A stretch of DNA of 51,668 nt from the NCBI GenBank assembly GCA_026129915.1, contig JAHCHD010000014.1, positions 1 through 51,668 on the forward strand. The letters are read 5' to 3'. This document shows, piece after piece, positions 15,979-25,151 of the stretch. The position numbers were made by a program, and so were the translations under genes. Source of the DNA: Bryobacterales bacterium. Lineage in GTDB: Bacteria > Acidobacteriota > Terriglobia > Bryobacterales > Bryobacteraceae. Under the pieces are notes generated by a model. The model searched no databases and was not told where the DNA came from. It saw nothing but the letters and a program-made list of their open reading frames with translations. Each line of letters starts with the position of its first letter. Position 1 is the stretch's first letter.

Positions 15979-17348
15979 GCACCGCCGGCCGGAACGAGCA
16001 ATTCCACGGGGAGGCTATCCAGCGCATCGCGAAGCGCGGATTCCTGGAACGGAAACACCGTTCGCAAGTCGAGCAGAAGCGCATCGTGCTCTATCCGGCC
16101 AATGATGGGCACTTCCCGCTCGCGTAACCACGCGGCCGCACGTTCGGCATCCTGGCACGGAAGGCGCAGGAGGCAGGTTGGCAGGCTTTGGGCAGGGGTG
16201 GAGCCGCCGCCGATCATCGAGCGACCGTCGACGACCTCGAGTCCGCGCACGCTCATCCCGGATGCAAACGCTTCCGCGCGTCGAGCGATTTCCGCAACGG
16301 GCGCCAGGAGCATGCGCAGGGTGGGAATTTCGTCGTAGCGTTCAAGATAGAGCGAACGGAGTGTGCGCTCAAGAGCCTCCAAGATCAACTTGTCCACCCG
16401 GAAGGCCCGGTACATGGGGTGGCGGCGGATGCGGGTTACCAGGTCAGCCCGGCCGGCAACGATGCCACACTGCGGGCCACCCAGCAGCTTGTCGCCGCTG
16501 AAACTGATGATGTCAGCCCCATCAGCAAGGCTCTGCGAGGCGATGGGTTCTTCAATGCCCGCAGTGGAGAGATCCACCAGATTTCCGCTGCCCAGGTCGT
16601 CGTACACCGGAACGCCGTATGTGCGGGCGAGGGCGGTGATTTCGCTAAGCGGCGGCTTGCTGGTGAAGCCTTCCATGCGGAAGTTGCTTGCGTGCACACG
16701 CACGATGAGAGCGGTGTTTTCGTTGATGGCGTGCTCGTAGTCACGCAGGTGCGTGCGGTTGGTGGTACCCACTTCGCGGAGGTTTACCCCAGCCTGCTGC
16801 ATAATTTCCGGGATGCGGAAACCGTCGCCAATCTCAATGAGTTCACCTCGGGAGACAATGGCTTCACGGCCTCCTGCGAGCTCGCGAAGGACGAGATACG
16901 TGGCCGCAGCGTTGTTGTTCAGGACGATAGCCGCGTGGCCGAGCAGTCGTTCCAGTAGCGCCGCGGCATGCACATCGCGCTTTCCGCGCGCACCCTTGGC
17001 GAGGTCGAACTCGAGATTGCTGTAGCCGCCGATGAACTCGCTTTCGCCAAGCGGTGCGCGGCCGAGATTGGTGTGCAGGATGACGCCAGTTGCGTTGATG
17101 ACTGGCCGCAGCGACGGCGCTTCGATGGCCGTCATGCGTCCGGCGAGCGCGTCACCAAACTCAATGGCCGGAAGAGTACCCAGGTCGCGGATTTGGCGAC
17201 GCCACTCTTCCTGAACCAATCGGATCTCGCGGGTGAGAACGTCACGCGAGTACACATCGAGTAGCCCAGCCGCAGCGCGCAATGCTTCGTCCACGCTCGG
17301 GATCTTACGATACAGAAGAGGCTCGGGTTGTACCTTGTCAGTGGACAT
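15975..17348 (-). CDS. selA: L-seryl-tRNA(Sec) selenium transferase
   Basis: 457 residues, full length. It has the SelA N-terminal domain (YRKIPSVDEALRAAA), then a PLP aminotransferase-like fold: NATGVILHTNLGRAPL, EFDLAKGARGKRDVHA, VYDDLGSGNLVDL and SFSGDKLLGGPQCG with the PLP Lys at 287. SelA converts seryl-tRNA(Sec) to selenocysteyl-tRNA using selenophosphate. The presence of the N-terminal domain and the RGKR region argues for true SelA rather than a shortened SelA-like enzyme. selB, selD and a tRNA(Sec) gene were not found in the window. It follows the deacetylase gene by 56 bases on the same strand. Confidence 0.93.
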   Translation of the reverse strand: MSTDKVQPEPLLYRKIPSVDEALRAAAGLLDVYSRDVLTREIRLVQEEWRRQIRDLGTLPAIEFGDALAGRMTAIEAPSLRPVINATGVILHTNLGRAPLGESEFIGGYSNLEFDLAKGARGKRDVHAAALLERLLGHAAIVLNNNAAATYLVLRELAGGREAIVSRGELIEIGDGFRIPEIMQQAGVNLREVGTTNRTHLRDYEHAINENTALIVRVHASNFRMEGFTSKPPLSEITALARTYGVPVYDDLGSGNLVDLSTAGIEEPIASQSLADGADIISFSGDKLLGGPQCGIVAGRADLVTRIRRHPMYRAFRVDKLILEALERTLRSLYLERYDEIPTLRMLLAPVAEIARRAEAFASGMSVRGLEVVDGRSMIGGGSTPAQSLPTCLLRLPCQDAERAAAWLREREVPIIGRIEHDALLLDLRTVFPFQESALRDALDSLPVELLVPAGGA

Positions 17349-17404
17349 AGGCGGTTAGTGATTCACGTGGGCGCACGTGGCTGATGGCTTCACCAGTGCG
17401 TGGG

Positions 17405-18238
17405 TTAGCCGGCAGCCGCGCGCGGCAGCATGGGAAACAACTCCAGGATCTCCTGCTGAGCGGGCTGACGCCCGTACTCGCAGACTTCAAAGGCCTCTGC
17501 GTGGCACACGTGCGCGGCTGCGTCACCATAGAAGACCTCCAGGCGTGCGCGGATAGCGTCATCAATGGGGAAGGTGTAACGTTCCACCGCTTGCCGAGCC
17601 GCCACCAGCGGGTCTGATGACACCTCAGCTTCGTAACCATCAATCCAAGGAAGCCACTCGCCGAATTGAGAAACGTGTGCCGTCATGCCGTCCATCTTCT
17701 TCTGCCAGACGGAATCCACACCCACCACCACATCGGGCTGGAAGGGGTATGGCTTGCGAAAGTGATCCTGCAGATACAGGAACACCGGGTTTTGCCGAAG
17801 TGCTTCCACATCCGGGCAGACATTGGGCACCATCACCATATAGGCGGCGTCCTGCACGGCCATGCTTCCATAGCGGTGGTCAGGATGATAATCGTTGGGG
17901 CGGTGCGTGAAGACGAGGTCCGCACCGTAACGCCGGATGATACGGACGATGTGTCGCCGCAAGTCCAAAGTTGGAAGCAGTTCGCCATCATGGTAATCCA
18001 GCACAAAGTAGTTGGCGATGCCCAGGCGCTTCCGCGCCTCGTTGGCTTCCTCCAGGCGGATCCTGGCTAGCTCGCCGCCTCCCTTCACGTGGTGACCAGC
18101 GTCGCCGTTGGTCATCGACACAAAGGTAACCTGATGGCCCAGCGAAGCGAAGAGCGCCGCCGTACCGCCGAAGTAGGCCTCGCAGTCGTCAGGGTGCGCC
18201 CCGAACACTGCCACTTGTAGCTTTTTTTCTGTTGTCAT
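17405..18238 (-). CDS. PIG-L/LmbE family N-deacetylase
   Basis: 277 residues. The metal site is visible as AHPDD at 14-18 and NDYHPDHR at about 110-118, the two hallmarks of LmbE/PIG-L zinc deacetylases such as BshB and MshB. The substrate is likely an N-acetylated sugar or glycoconjugate. The long C-terminal half with DGMTAHVSQFGEW matches the branch often found beside Gfo/Idh/MocA oxidoreductases. It follows the Gfo/Idh/MocA gene by 21 bases, so the two are probably one operon for sugar modification. Cytosolic; no signal peptide. Confidence 0.9.
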   Translation of the reverse strand: MTTEKKLQVAVFGAHPDDCEAYFGGTAALFASLGHQVTFVSMTNGDAGHHVKGGGELARIRLEEANEARKRLGIANYFVLDYHDGELLPTLDLRRHIVRIIRRYGADLVFTHRPNDYHPDHRYGSMAVQDAAYMVMVPNVCPDVEALRQNPVFLYLQDHFRKPYPFQPDVVVGVDSVWQKKMDGMTAHVSQFGEWLPWIDGYEAEVSSDPLVAARQAVERYTFPIDDAIRARLEVFYGDAAAHVCHAEAFEVCEYGRQPAQQEILELFPMLPRAAAG

Positions 18239-18259
18239 CCCTGCAGAACCGGCACCGGC

Positions 18260-19441
18260 TTAGGCGTATACGCCATAGAGGCCACGCCACGTGATCTCAC
18301 GACCGGTGTAGAGTGCTTCCCTGCCCAGTATCGCAATCATGGTGCTAAGGGCGGAACGCTCGGCAACGTTCTCCGCCTTGCCGGTTTGAATCATGGTGAA
18401 GAAATGGTCGAAGGCGTCCATAGTGATGTCGCGCTTCGACAGCATTTCCTCGGCGTCGTTGGGCCCCTTCAGGTGCACCATCTTCTGGCGGGAGGTGTGC
18501 AGGGTACCCTTAGATCCGGTAAACTCTTCGCCGATGCGGTTGAATCCGCGCGGGGTGAGTTGGTTCGCCTCAAAATTCACATGGGTGCCATTGGGCCAGG
18601 TAAACACCAAGCTGAGGTGATCCATCAGGTCCATATTGGTGCGGATCTTGGTGCCACCACGTCCGACGGCAGCCTCCGGCAACCCGCCCAGGAACCAGTG
18701 CAGCACGTCGAAATTGTGGCAGTCCTGCTCTACAATGAAGTCGCCCGAGTACTCGCGGTAGCAGAACCAGTTCCGCACGCGTTCGATCTGCGGATCGTCA
18801 TAGGGCCGGCGGGTGAATGGATCGTTGGCAATCCAGTAGCCACGTGCCGTGAGAAGGTCGCCAATCTGTCCTTCCTTCATGCGCTTGTAGGCCTCGAGGT
18901 AGACGTCGCCGTAGCGCTGCTGGAAGCCTACGGAAATCACCTGATCCTTGCGAGCCTTGCGTCCGGCGTCGATCACTCGCTTACAGCCTTCCACGTCCAC
19001 ACCCATCGGCTTCTCGCAATAGACGTGTTTGCCTGCCGCAACGGCACTCTCCAGCTGCTCGGGGTGCTCAAAAGGCGGCGTGGCGATGATGACGGCATCT
19101 ACATTGGAGGCCAGCAGCTTGGTGTAGTCCGTGTAGGTTGCAGGGTTCTGCAGCTTCAGGCGTGCATTCGATTCCTCGAGACGGTCAGGGAAGCGATCGC
19201 ACAGAGCGACAAGTTGTGCGCGGGGGTCAGTCTGGACGAGAGTCGCATCGTAGGTGCCACGCCCACCCGCCCCGATCAATCCCACGGTGATCTTTGAATT
19301 CGCCTGGGAACCGCGTACGGTCTGCGGGCTCATGATGTGAAAAGCGGCGCCCGCGGCCGCGGACGCATTCACGAAGGAACGGCGGCTGAGCCCGGACGCA
19401 CGGGCCTTCTGGTCGCTTGGGCTGGAACTCGTTGCAGACAT
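18260..19441 (-). CDS. Tat-exported Gfo/Idh/MocA family oxidoreductase
   Basis: 393 residues. The N-terminus GLSRRSFVNASAAAGAAFH is a twin-arginine signal (RRSF). A Rossmann fold follows, with VGLIGAGGRGTYDA near residue 53, then ATPPFEHPEQLE and the family's EKP motif in YCEKPMGVDVEG. The second half has the usual beta-sheet with GYWIANDPFTRRPYDDP and EQDCHNFDVLHWFLGG. Exported members keep tightly bound NAD(P) and act on sugars in the periplasm; the substrate is unknown. It is first of a probable two-gene unit with the LmbE-type deacetylase, although the deacetylase has no signal, so the two would act in different compartments. Confidence 0.92.
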   Translation of the reverse strand: MSATSSSPSDQKARASGLSRRSFVNASAAAGAAFHIMSPQTVRGSQANSKITVGLIGAGGRGTYDATLVQTDPRAQLVALCDRFPDRLEESNARLKLQNPATYTDYTKLLASNVDAVIIATPPFEHPEQLESAVAAGKHVYCEKPMGVDVEGCKRVIDAGRKARKDQVISVGFQQRYGDVYLEAYKRMKEGQIGDLLTARGYWIANDPFTRRPYDDPQIERVRNWFCYREYSGDFIVEQDCHNFDVLHWFLGGLPEAAVGRGGTKIRTNMDLMDHLSLVFTWPNGTHVNFEANQLTPRGFNRIGEEFTGSKGTLHTSRQKMVHLKGPNDAEEMLSKRDITMDAFDHFFTMIQTGKAENVAERSALSTMIAILGREALYTGREITWRGLYGVYA

Positions 19442-19518
19442 GCGAAGCCTCCGCTCGCATTATATTCCAACGGTCGGCGAGGTTCGGAATCTACGCGAAG
19501 CGGGCAACTCAAGAGATC

Positions 19519-20583
19519 CTATGGCTCAGCCAGGATGGGAAACTGCTCGATCTCCTTCTGCGACACGCGCTTGAGCTGTCCGCATGCGGCGTAGACGTCA
19601 CGCCCTCGGGGCTTTCGCACGAAGCAGGGCATCGATTTCTGGATAATGCTCTGGAAGGAACTGACGCGCGCTGGATCCGGGGTTTCAAAGGGAATGCCCG
19701 GGCCAGGGTTCAGGGCAATCAGGTTGACGATGCAGTTGAGGTTGGCGAGCAAGCGCACGACCCGGCGGGCGTCGAGGTCAGTATCGTTCACGCCCCTTAG
19801 CAGAACGTACTCAAAGGTGAGCTTTTCCCAGGGGCGAAGGGGGTAGCGCCTGCATGCGCCCAGTAGCTCGGCAAGCGAGTACTTTCGCGTGATCGGCATC
19901 AGTTCGCGTCGCGCAGCGTCCGATGAGGCGTTCAAGGAAATGGCGAGCTTCGGGCGTACCCGCGCCTCCCCGAGTTCAGCGATCCGGGGGATGATGCCCG
20001 AGGTGGAGAGGGTGATCCGCCGGGGTGATAGTCCCACGCCATTGGGGTCAGCTAGAATTCGCGTGGCCTTTAGCACGTTGGGCAAATTCAGTAGCGGCTC
20101 GCCCATACCCATGAAGACGATGTTCACCCGCTGGACGCCTCCCGTGAGGTCATTGTCTTCCAGGACGTAAAGGATTTGGCCAATCACTTCGCCAGCAGTA
20201 AGGTTGCGTTCGAGGCCCATCAGCGCGGTGAGGCAGAACTTACAATCCACCGGGCAACCCACTTGAGTGGAGACGCAGATGGTGTTGCGCGCCCCGTCGG
20301 GCATGAACACGGCTTCCACTGTCTTGCCGTCGGAGAGGCGCAGCAGGTAGCGGCGGGTGCCGTCGGTGGAGTCGAAGCGCTGCTGCAATTCCGGCCAGCC
20401 TACTTCAAACTGCGATGCCAGTTCGGCGCGGACATTGCGCTGCAAGGTGGAAATTTCATCCACCGAGCGCAGCCGCTGCTTATAGATTGCCGTGTAGAGC
20501 TGCGAGGCGCGGTAACCCGGCAACACAGACCCGATACGGTTCTGTATATCCACCAATTCCAGGCCAAGGAGCGCGTCAGGCAT
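19519..20583 (-). CDS. rlmN: 23S rRNA (adenine-2503-C2)-methyltransferase RlmN
   Basis: 354 residues from the ATG at 20583, which matches the family length; the frame stays open to 20748, but that extension has no family similarity. The radical-SAM cluster motif is CPVDCKFC (Cys at about 110, 114 and 117). [17 protein letters not shown] and SLNASSD are typical, and the C-terminal Cys in YAACGQL (about 334) is the one that resolves the methyl-enzyme intermediate. RlmN methylates A2503 of 23S rRNA and A37 of some tRNAs. No strong RBS at the chosen start. Confidence 0.93.
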   Translation of the reverse strand: MPDALLGLELVDIQNRIGSVLPGYRASQLYTAIYKQRLRSVDEISTLQRNVRAELASQFEVGWPELQQRFDSTDGTRRYLLRLSDGKTVEAVFMPDGARNTICVSTQVGCPVDCKFCLTALMGLERNLTAGEVIGQILYVLEDNDLTGGVQRVNIVFMGMGEPLLNLPNVLKATRILADPNGVGLSPRRITLSTSGIIPRIAELGEARVRPKLAISLNASSDAARRELMPITRKYSLAELLGACRRYPLRPWEKLTFEYVLLRGVNDTDLDARRVVRLLANLNCIVNLIALNPGPGIPFETPDPARVSSFQSIIQKSMPCFVRKPRGRDVYAACGQLKRVSQKEIEQFPILAEP

Positions 20584-20946
20584 CGATTTCAGGCTACCAC
20601 TGGGCGCAGAAGTATTCGGTCCGCGCACGACTTGCGGACGAAAGAAGCTAATGGTGCAACACGGGATTGCAATCCCGGCTGCAGTGTACGCTACCAGATA
20701 ACCGCACTGTTGGGCGGGGGTACGAGCGACATTTGCGTAGTGGACCACCCCGGGGACGGTGAGAAGCTACTTGGCCTATTGAAGGCTTAACGTTCCGATT
20801 GGTGGTGAACCGGTTCTCAATTCGGACTAGAATAGCTTTGGGTGGATACGTGGCGCTTCTGCCACGGAGTTGCCTACCTCCTTTGTGCTCGTCGATCCCG
20901 GACTCGAGGGGTAGATGTGACGAGGTGACCCCAATAGGACCTGCGG
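20584..20946. other. 363-base divergent intergenic stretch
   Basis: It separates rlmN (minus) and the LemA gene (plus). It contains one perfect 16-bp palindrome at 20662-20677 but no convincing coding frame. The open extension of the rlmN frame up to 20748 looks non-coding. Confidence 0.55.
20662..20677. promoter_or_regulatory. Perfect 16-bp palindrome upstream of rlmN
   Basis: CGGGATTGCAATCCCG equals its own reverse complement. It lies 79 bases upstream of the chosen rlmN start and about 270 bases before the LemA gene. No T-run follows on either strand, so an operator is more likely than a terminator. The cognate regulator is unknown. Confidence 0.4.
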
Positions 20947-21546
20947 ATGTCGCGCTTCCGATGGATTGTCGTCTTTGCTCTGGTGGTTGCCGCCTTCTTC
21001 ATGGCTGCGCAGTTGTTTGGATCCCGAACGGAGCTTGAGATTCAGCGGGGCCACATTGAAGTGGCCTGGCTGAAAGTAGAACAGGATCTGGATCGCCGTG
21101 CGGCCACGTTGCCGCGGTTGGTGACCCTGCTGATGGATCCTCGCCGCCAGCAGACCCTGGCGCCCCTGGCCGCACACCAAAGCACCCTCTCACGGGCGTT
21201 GACCACCGCTGCGGAGGCTCGGAGCGTCACTGCGCTTGTTGAGGCTAACGCGCACTTGGAGCGGTCGCTGCAGGATTTCCGTGATGCCGCCGTCGCAGAG
21301 CCGGAAGTCCGCCGGGACGCGGATCTGCAGCGCCTGCTGGAGGAGATTCTGGCCATCGAGAACCGGATTCATCAGGACCGCACGGAGTACAACGAGGCCG
21401 TCCAACGCTACAACGTGCGCCTCGCACTGTTCCCTGCCAACCTTGCCGCCAACGTGTTTCGCCTGCGTCGCCACGAACTCTATCTGCCTACTGAATTGCG
21501 TAGCACCGCTGAGGAGTTACGGGACGCCACGACGCTCCGGCCTTGA
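20947..21546 (+). CDS. LemA family membrane-anchored protein
   Basis: 199 residues; ATG at 20947 with AGGA about seven bases upstream. One N-terminal membrane segment (IVVFALVVAAFFMAAQLF) is followed by long helices as in LemA proteins: HIEVAWLKVEQDLDRRAATL, LLEEILAIENRIHQDR and EYNEAVQRYNVRLALFPANL, the last close to the family's YN.....P signature. The bulk is probably outside the membrane as a helical bundle. The function of LemA proteins is not well defined. It is followed 145 bases later by the GH30-like gene; co-transcription is uncertain. Confidence 0.88.
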   Translation: MSRFRWIVVFALVVAAFFMAAQLFGSRTELEIQRGHIEVAWLKVEQDLDRRAATLPRLVTLLMDPRRQQTLAPLAAHQSTLSRALTTAAEARSVTALVEANAHLERSLQDFRDAAVAEPEVRRDADLQRLLEEILAIENRIHQDRTEYNEAVQRYNVRLALFPANLAANVFRLRRHELYLPTELRSTAEELRDATTLRP

Positions 21547-21691
21547 TCGCGGATTGACGCTCGTGCTGTCTTCGGCAGCGTTCGCGACACTGTCCTGGGG
21601 AATCCACACTGAAATGTCCGGGATGAACCTGAAGTTGACCTGCGATAGGATAAGCAGCGGTGAAAATCCTCTGAGAGAGGCCTGAGTCGTT

Positions 21692-23170
21692 ATGTATCTT
21701 CGAGCCACATTAGTCTCGATTGCTTTGCTGGTGAATTCGTCGATTCTGTGCGGGCAGTGGCCGGTCCGCGCGGGAGTTCACTTCGATCGCCCCCTGCGGG
21801 TATGGGACGGTTTCGGGGTGAACTATGTGGAAGCCGCACAGACGCGGGACTACAAGGCTGACCCGCAAGAGTACGGCGGGTTCAGCTTGCTGAAGGAAGA
21901 GGAGCGTCAGGCCGTGGTGGAGCTGGTGTTTGGCGAGGACGGGCTGAAGCCTGGACTGCTGAAGATGTTCCAGGACTCGTGGATGGAGCCAGAGAACGAC
22001 AACAACGATCCCAATGTGATCGACCTTGGCCGCTTCGACCATGAGACCAGCACCCGCTGGATGCGCTACTTCGCACGCGAGGGGCTGAAGCGTACTCGTG
22101 CCCGCGGCGACGACTTGCAAGTAATCGTGACCCTGTATGGGCCGCCGGCCTGGACCACGAAGCAGAAGTTTGTACGCGGCCGGGATGTTGACCCTGCGAT
22201 GAAAGAAGAAGTGGCCGAGTACATGATTTCGTGGGCGAAGTACCTTAGGGAGAAGGAAGGACTCCCCGTGAAGTGGATCTCTCTTCACAATGAGGGAGAG
22301 GACTTTGTGCGCTGGCCCAAGGACGGCAGCACATGGGACAGGCTGAGCCACGACTACAACATGTACTGGCCGCCGGAGCAAGTGGTGGAGTTCCTGCCGT
22401 TGATGCGCAGCATGCTTGACCGTCAGGGCATGCGGGATGTGGGCGTAACGCCAGGCGAAACCACCAATTGGTTCCGGTTTAACGACTGGGGTTATGCCGG
22501 TGCGATCGTTAACGACGACAAAGCCTTGCGAACGCTGGGCCTGATTACCGCCCACGGCTTTGTGAGTCTCGCCGAGGACAAGAGATGGTTCGGCGATTGG
22601 CGCATGGCTGGCGTGCAACGGATTCGAGACAAACGCCCGGAACTGCATGCCTGGGTAACATCCCAGAGCTGGGCCAAGATGGATGTAGCCTTCGTGAATC
22701 AGATTCGGGACAACATCTATGCGACGGGAGTGAATGGGGTGATTCCGTGGGCGGCAATCCAGCGCCCGGAGAAGTGGGTGGGGGGAGACCCAAACCCCGG
22801 CTCGGCGTTCTATGTATATGAGGACGGCCGCTACGAAGTGCGCCCCGGGTACCACTACTACAAGCAGATTTCGCGCGCCGGACAACCTGGAATGGCGGTG
22901 GCTGACGTATTCTGCACAGAAACGGTAGTACGGCTGATGGCTTTCTCATCGAACGGAACCCGAAACCGCGACAGTTTTGTGGTCTATAATCTCGGCACGG
23001 ACCCAGTGGAAATCGCTGTGGAGATCAAGGGAACCGCCGTGACGCAATTCGATGCCTTTCGCACCGGTCCTGAGGAGGCCTACAAGCCACTAGGGGAAAT
23101 GCAGGTGCGCAATGGAGTGATTCCGTACACGGTGCCCCCGCGCACTGTGACTACGTTCTTTGGTAAGTAA
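21692..23170 (+). CDS. Secreted GH30-like glycoside hydrolase homologue
   Basis: 492 residues with a signal peptide (MYLRATLVSIALLVNSSILC). The TIM-barrel pattern fits clan-A family 30: VWDGFGVNYVEA, VIVTLYGPPAWTT, and WISLHNEGED with the likely acid/base Glu201. At the position where GH30 enzymes have the nucleophile (W-x-T-E), this protein reads WVTSQSW (W321 to S324), so the usual nucleophile appears missing. The C-terminal about 90 residues form a beta-rich side domain (VVYNLGTDPVEIAVEIKG). It may be a non-catalytic binding protein, use another Glu, or belong to a different clan-A branch. The location is periplasmic or extracellular. Confidence 0.7.
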   Translation: MYLRATLVSIALLVNSSILCGQWPVRAGVHFDRPLRVWDGFGVNYVEAAQTRDYKADPQEYGGFSLLKEEERQAVVELVFGEDGLKPGLLKMFQDSWMEPENDNNDPNVIDLGRFDHETSTRWMRYFAREGLKRTRARGDDLQVIVTLYGPPAWTTKQKFVRGRDVDPAMKEEVAEYMISWAKYLREKEGLPVKWISLHNEGEDFVRWPKDGSTWDRLSHDYNMYWPPEQVVEFLPLMRSMLDRQGMRDVGVTPGETTNWFRFNDWGYAGAIVNDDKALRTLGLITAHGFVSLAEDKRWFGDWRMAGVQRIRDKRPELHAWVTSQSWAKMDVAFVNQIRDNIYATGVNGVIPWAAIQRPEKWVGGDPNPGSAFYVYEDGRYEVRPGYHYYKQISRAGQPGMAVADVFCTETVVRLMAFSSNGTRNRDSFVVYNLGTDPVEIAVEIKGTAVTQFDAFRTGPEEAYKPLGEMQVRNGVIPYTVPPRTVTTFFGK

Positions 23171-23235
23171 CGAGCGGCGCACAATTCAGTAGCCACGTGC
23201 GGCAGTTGACGGTGGGATATGCTGAGGTAATTCCG

Positions 23236-23922
23236 ATGACTATCCCCAATCCAGTGCGCCAGGCTGCAGTGGCAATCTTGCTTTGCGGAATTGTGATGAG
23301 TGCGCTGGCCCAGATTCCCGCGATGGATCCAAGGGCAGAGCCGGCCTCCAGATCGGAAACGTTGCGGGGCGCGGTGAATGCTGAACAGACACCGCTATTT
23401 GTACTGGAGCGCACCGTAAACCTGCCATCTGGGGATCCGCGACGCATCACATTGCCAAGGGTGAACGCGGGTACGCGGATTGAAGTGATGGTGACGCCCG
23501 CGGACGCCGCGGAGACTACTGACCTACACAATGTGCAGGTGGAGATCCTGCGTGACGACGCCCATGTTACCGAGACCAAGAGGCGTCCAAGTCGTTCAGC
23601 GGCGAGCCTCCAGTCAGTACTGTTGTCGACAGGACCCTGGGCCACGCCCATTCGGTATCAAGCGCCTTGGGATGGGCACTACCTCGTTGTGCTGCGACAG
23701 AGCAATGCGAGCAGGGCGGCGATTCCGCTTCACGTGCAGGCTCGTCTTCAAGCTGGGCGTATGAATTCGCCAGAAGTGTACACTTTGCCGCCGGAAACCC
23801 GGACAGCGGTAGCGGTCTTCAGCGCGGGTCTGCTGTGGACCACCTTGCTGCTGTGCGGGGCTCCCATCATCCGCGCGTTTCGTTCTCGAAGAAACTTTGA
23901 AGAGCCTCCCTGGTTTGCGTGA
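23236..23922 (+). CDS. Exported protein with C-terminal membrane anchor
   Basis: 228 residues; ATG at 23236, with GAGG about nine bases upstream. The signal peptide is AAVAILLCGIVMSALAQ. The middle part looks beta-rich and is divided by RRPSRSAASLQS. One hydrophobic segment near the C-terminus (AVAVFSAGLLWTTLLLCGAPII) is followed by basic RSRRNF, giving a topology with the bulk outside. It starts 65 bases after the GH30-like gene and may be in the same transcript. Its last 56 bases overlap the end of hemL on the other strand. No family recognised. Confidence 0.6.
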   Translation: MTIPNPVRQAAVAILLCGIVMSALAQIPAMDPRAEPASRSETLRGAVNAEQTPLFVLERTVNLPSGDPRRITLPRVNAGTRIEVMVTPADAAETTDLHNVQVEILRDDAHVTETKRRPSRSAASLQSVLLSTGPWATPIRYQAPWDGHYLVVLRQSNASRAAIPLHVQARLQAGRMNSPEVYTLPPETRTAVAVFSAGLLWTTLLLCGAPIIRAFRSRRNFEEPPWFA

Positions 23923-25141
23923 TCTCTGCCTCTCCATGCAGGGACGATATGAAACCCGCCTCGAACTGCGATGGGGCAAGGTAGATTCCATGATCCAACA
24001 TCCAGTGGAAGAGACGTTTGAACCGTTCGGTGTCACAGGTCTTGGCAGATGCAAAATCCACCACCGGTTGGTGAGTTAGGAAGAAGGTGAACATCGAGCC
24101 AACGCGATTCACGGTCACCCCGGATGGCGGATGGGCGGTGAGCGCAGCACAGGTGTCATCGATCTGGTGGTATATCTCAGGATGCGCCTTCAGATGTCGC
24201 AACACGGCCAAGCCGGCGGAAACCGCCATGGGATTACCAGACAGGGTACCCGCCTGATAGATGGGCCCGCTCGGTGCAACGTAAGACATTACTTCCGCAC
24301 TGCCGCCATAGGCCGCGATGGGCAGGCCGCCCCCGATCACTTTGCCAAATGCAGTGAGGTCGGGCTTCACGCCATAGAGCGTTTGCGCACCGCCGTAGGC
24401 GAGGCGGAACCCAGTCATCACTTCATCAAACAGCAAGAGCGCCCCATGCTGGCTGCAGAGATCGCGAAGACCTTCCAGGAAGCCTGGCAGGGGCGGAATG
24501 CAGCCCATGTTGCCGGCAACCGGCTCCACGGCAACGCAGGCGATCTGCCCTGGATGCCTTTGGAAGGCCTCCTCTACTGGGTCTAACTGGTTGTAGGGAA
24601 GCGATATCGTGGTTTCCGCGAAGCACCCGGGCACGCCGGCAGAATCAGAAATGCCCAGCGTGGCAAGGCCAGACCCTGCCTTCACCAGCAGAGAATCCAC
24701 ATGCCCGTGGTAGCAGCCCTCAAACTTGATGGTGAGATCACGCCCGGTGATTCCGCGAGCCACGCGCAGGGCACTCATTGCGGCTTCCGTGCCGGAGTTC
24801 ACCAGCCGTACCATTTCCACACTGGGTACTGCGGCAATGATCTCCTCGGCCAACTCCACTTCGCGTTCCGTGGGCGCGCCGAAGCTGGTACCGATTTCGA
24901 GCACCTCGCGCAGGGCCTCGATCACCATGGGCGGACGATGTCCAAGGATCAGCGGGCCCCAACTGCCAATGTAGTCGATATAGCGATTGCCATCTACGTC
25001 GACCAGGTAACAGCCGTCACCGTGATCGACAAAGCGAGGGGTACCGCCGACGCTGCGGAATGCGCGCACCGGGGAGTTTACTCCGCCGGGAATCAGCAAT
25101 TGGGCACGCGCGAAAAGCTGTTCTGACTTTGTTGTATCCAT
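23867..25141 (-). CDS. hemL: Glutamate-1-semialdehyde 2,1-aminomutase
   Basis: 424 residues, full length. Family motifs: LIPGGVNSPVRAF, VNSGTEAAMSALRVARG, LLFDEVMTGFR, and the PLP Lys at 267 in LTAFGKVIGGG. It makes 5-aminolevulinate, the tetrapyrrole precursor, from glutamate-1-semialdehyde in the C5 pathway. The ATG at 25141 lies 10 bases after the stop of the geranylgeranyl-reductase-like gene, so the two are co-transcribed. hemA is not in the window. The 3' end overlaps the convergent exported-protein gene by 56 bases. Confidence 0.96.
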   Translation of the reverse strand: MDTTKSEQLFARAQLLIPGGVNSPVRAFRSVGGTPRFVDHGDGCYLVDVDGNRYIDYIGSWGPLILGHRPPMVIEALREVLEIGTSFGAPTEREVELAEEIIAAVPSVEMVRLVNSGTEAAMSALRVARGITGRDLTIKFEGCYHGHVDSLLVKAGSGLATLGISDSAGVPGCFAETTISLPYNQLDPVEEAFQRHPGQIACVAVEPVAGNMGCIPPLPGFLEGLRDLCSQHGALLLFDEVMTGFRLAYGGAQTLYGVKPDLTAFGKVIGGGLPIAAYGGSAEVMSYVAPSGPIYQAGTLSGNPMAVSAGLAVLRHLKAHPEIYHQIDDTCAALTAHPPSGVTVNRVGSMFTFFLTHQPVVDFASAKTCDTERFKRLFHWMLDHGIYLAPSQFEAGFISSLHGEAEITQTREALQSFFENETRG

Positions 25142-25151
25142 GATGGCGTTG

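Noticed and set aside
21710..22885. Long minus-strand open frame inside the GH30-like gene
   Set aside because: The composition is a mirror of the sense gene, there is no RBS, and the sense frame has a signal peptide and enzyme motifs.
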